A program made the position numbers and the translations under genes. The notes below the pieces were generated by a model that saw nothing but the letters and a program-made list of their open reading frames with translations, did no database searches and was not told the origin of the DNA. From DUZB01 sp964407525 (lineage in GTDB: Bacteria; Desulfobacterota; DSM-4660; Desulfatiglandales; Desulfatiglandaceae), in assembly GCA_964407525.1 (NCBI GenBank), contig CAYOWC010000256.1, forward strand, positions 1-7,232: a stretch of DNA of 7,232 bases. The letters run 5' to 3'. Below are positions 5,408 through 7,232 of the stretch, in pieces (positions within the stretch are counted from its first letter, which is position 1; each line of letters begins with the position of its first letter).

Positions 5408-6652
5408 ATGGTTGCCATGTCCCGTCGCTGGCTTATCTTTTATATTACATCTTCCAATTTTTTCCTTTCCCAATTTTATCGGGCATCAAATGCGGTAATC
5501 GCCAATGACCTCCTCGTTGATCTCTCTCTTGATACAAAGGGCCTCGGAACCATCAGTGCCGCCTTTTTTTACGCGTTTGCTTTCACCCAGATTCCTATCA
5601 GCATGCTCCTCGATCGTATTGGACCCAGACGATTGATGACGGGGCTTTCCCTCGTAGGAATTGCCGGGGCCTTCATTTTTGCAAGCGCTGGCTCCATGGG
5701 GATGGGGCTATTAGGGCGTATCCTTCTCGGTATAGGTATGGCTTGTAACCTTATGGGGACCCTCAAACTCATGACCGTGTGGTTTAAACCTGCTACGTTT
5801 GCAACTCTTACCGGAGCCATTTTTTCTATTGGGACAGCCGGAAATATGGCCGCAACAACGCCAATGGTTTTTCTCGTAAACGCCGTTGGATGGAGATATG
5901 CCTTTGGTATCATAGGAGTGGTAAATCTTTTTCTCGTGCTGGGGCTCTATCTGATAGTGAGGGACAATCCGCCGAAAAAACTCTTTGCCGCTCCCGAGAA
6001 CACACCCCAGAATACCCAAAGCGCCTTTTCAGTGCTGCTTTTTCTTTTCAAGAAGAAAGAATACTGGATCATTTCCTTGAGCAGTTTCATCGGCTATGGA
6101 ATCTACGGATCCTTTCAAACACTCTGGGCCGGACCCTATCTTACTGAGGTGATGGGACTGAGTGTCATGAACGCGGGCCACCTGATTTTCTCGATGAACG
6201 TGGGGGCCATTTTGGGCGCCCCCATTTGGGGAGCTCTGTCCGACAGGTTTTTTAAGACACGGAAATGGGTCGTTACCGGAGGGCTTTTGGTTGTTATCCT
6301 CATTATGCTGCTTTTTGCTGGACTCCCCGTGGGAACGGGATTCCTCCTATTGATGCTGATATTTGTAAGTTTTGGTTTCTTCAGAGCTTCGGGAGCATTG
6401 ATGTATGTGCATATCAAAGAGATCATGCCCCTGTCCATGGCAGGAACTGCGATGACAGGGATCAATTTCTTCACCATGATTGGTCCGGCCTTTTTTCTCC
6501 AGGGCCTGGGAATATTGATGCAGGCGCTCTATCCCGATGCTTCAATGGGACCTGAGGCATTTGTGGCATCGTTTCTGGTTTGTGCTTTTTGTTTACTGGT
6601 GGTTACAGTGGCCTATGCTTTCACGAGAGACAGCATGAAAGAAGAAGGATGA
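5408..6652 (+). CDS. Major facilitator superfamily (MFS) transporter
   Basis: A 414-residue, strongly hydrophobic protein with about 12 predicted membrane helices, the normal MFS size. Motif A-like loops occur in both halves: DRIGPRRLM (about 69-77) after helix 2, and SDRFFKTRK in the equivalent place of the second half. The N-terminal FYRASNAVIANDL segment precedes the first extracytoplasmic loop. Basic residues cluster in the central loop (about 190-220), as usual between the two six-helix bundles. The start could be ATG 5408 or ATG 5417 (MSRRW); neither has a clear Shine-Dalgarno. The substrate cannot be told from sequence and the neighbours do not suggest one. Its stop is only 3 nt from the end of the convergent channel gene. 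Confidence 0.9.
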   Translation: MVAMSRRWLIFYITSSNFFLSQFYRASNAVIANDLLVDLSLDTKGLGTISAAFFYAFAFTQIPISMLLDRIGPRRLMTGLSLVGIAGAFIFASAGSMGMGLLGRILLGIGMACNLMGTLKLMTVWFKPATFATLTGAIFSIGTAGNMAATTPMVFLVNAVGWRYAFGIIGVVNLFLVLGLYLIVRDNPPKKLFAAPENTPQNTQSAFSVLLFLFKKKEYWIISLSSFIGYGIYGSFQTLWAGPYLTEVMGLSVMNAGHLIFSMNVGAILGAPIWGALSDRFFKTRKWVVTGGLLVVILIMLLFAGLPVGTGFLLLMLIFVSFGFFRASGALMYVHIKEIMPLSMAGTAMTGINFFTMIGPAFFLQGLGILMQALYPDASMGPEAFVASFLVCAFCLLVVTVAYAFTRDSMKEEG

Positions 6653-6655
6653 AGA

Positions 6656-7232
6656 TCATGAGGAGAGGAGCATAAGGGCTTCTAGAAAAAGAATAAGGGG
6701 GAAAAATCCAGGCTCCCATCCGATTGATCCTTGCGGGTTTTGCTCGATTTCCATAGCCTCCGGTTCCACCTTGCTGGCGGCTACGACCGTAACGTAGAGG
6801 GCTACGATGACTGGGTAGGCAGCCGGAAAAAATAGTCGATGCGAAGAAGATATCCCACCTGGGGGTAACTGCGCGTCAGAGCTAGGTGAAACAGGAGAAT
6901 GCTCAGGAGGGCGCCCGTCAGCGAAGCCAGTCGCGACCGGACCTGTTCCAGTGGCAGCCAGAAGACAGCGAGAGGCATGACCATTAGAATAAGCATGGGC
7001 AAAAAAAGCGTCACATAATAGGGCACCAGGAGCCGCTGAACGCGTGCTGTGTAGCGGCTAATTGGAAAAAGGCCATGTCCTTCATAAGGTTGTCGGGGGC
7101 CTCCACGGGTGGTGTGGGCCGAGTAGGTGGCGGCATAGTCCTTCTGGTGCAGGAATTTCCATCCGTCGGGAATACGGTTTTCCAGTGATTGAAGGTCTCG
7201 TAAAAAGTCCCCAAACCCGTCACCCCCGCGAA
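6656..7232 (-). CDS. Prokaryotic pentameric ligand-gated ion channel, pore region; 5' end outside window, one frameshift
   Basis: The gene enters from the right edge; codons begin at 7230. The first segment (142 codons, TAG at 6804-6802) ends an extracellular domain with GHGLFPISRYTARVQRL. M1 follows (YYVTLFLPMLILMVMPLAVFW), then M2 (SRLASLTGALLSILLFHLAL) and SYPQVGYLLRIDYFF, the start of M3. This order and the FW, YP and D signposts match bacterial Cys-loop-receptor homologues such as GLIC and ELIC. In the -1 frame the sequence continues without a break for 54 codons from 6820: AYPVIVALYVTVVAA completes M3, and PGFFPLILFLEALMLL looks like M4, ending at TGA 6658-6656. One base therefore appears to be missing between about 6834 and 6818. 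A T TTT TTC heptamer (6832-6826) lies at this place, so a sequencing or assembly error, a recent mutation, or ribosomal -1 slippage are all possible. The ligand is unknown. Confidence 0.8.

Noticed and set aside
7011..7223. Separate 70-residue minus-strand protein
   Set aside because: It is a shadow frame. The frame offset from it continues directly into the channel M1 with family-like residues (GHGLFPISRY).

Overview
The window looks like chromosomal DNA from an anaerobic or microaerophilic bacterium, most likely of the Desulfobacterota (former Deltaproteobacteria). This is an inference. It rests on two adjacent genes that only make sense if UGA is read as selenocysteine, on the kinds of protein present, on moderate GC content, and on intergenic spacers full of short degenerate repeats. 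No rRNA, tRNA, CRISPR array or autonomous transposase is visible.

Left part (1-3670, all + strand). A Tm-1-like/UPF0261 protein, cut at its 5' end by the window edge, is followed by a compact three-gene unit. Its first gene (1262-2101) is a rhodanese fused to a rubrerythrin-like diiron domain. An in-frame TGA at 1481-1483 falls exactly where the catalytic rhodanese cysteine should be. Its second gene (2103-2726) is a DsbA/FrnE-family thioredoxin-fold protein, with an in-frame TGA at 2151-2153 at the first position of the CPWC motif (UPWC). Both TGAs are followed by a hairpin whose loop contains GGGC and begins 20-21 nt downstream, in the range expected of a bacterial SECIS element. An ordinary gene caller would split the first gene in two and truncate the second. 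The third gene (2723-3670) is a DUF2156/LPG-synthase C-terminal-like GNAT-fold protein that overlaps the second by ATGA, so the three genes are probably co-translated.

Middle spacer (3671-4140, about 470 bp, no gene). It holds a 60-bp imperfect direct repeat that duplicates the last codons of the preceding gene, an 8-nt-period CGCAGAGA-type repeat, a 173-bp MITE-like element (3906-4078) with 19-bp terminal inverted repeats and a perfect 5-bp target duplication TGGTA, and a seven-unit heptanucleotide repeat that runs into the 3' end of the next gene.

Right part (4141-7232). A minus-strand membrane-anchored metallophosphoesterase diverges from a plus-strand major facilitator superfamily (MFS) transporter. 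The MFS gene converges, with only 3 nt between stop codons, on a minus-strand gene that enters from the right window edge. That gene encodes the four-helix pore region of a prokaryotic pentameric ligand-gated ion channel. Its frame is broken once, near 6818-6834, at or beside a T TTT TTC heptamer, and both sides of the break keep good family-like sequence.

The most notable content is the tandem selenoprotein cassette: a Sec-rhodanese with a diiron domain next to a Sec-FrnE protein. It suggests a thiol/selenol redox or peroxide/sulfur-handling module. The right-hand genes show no evident functional link to it.
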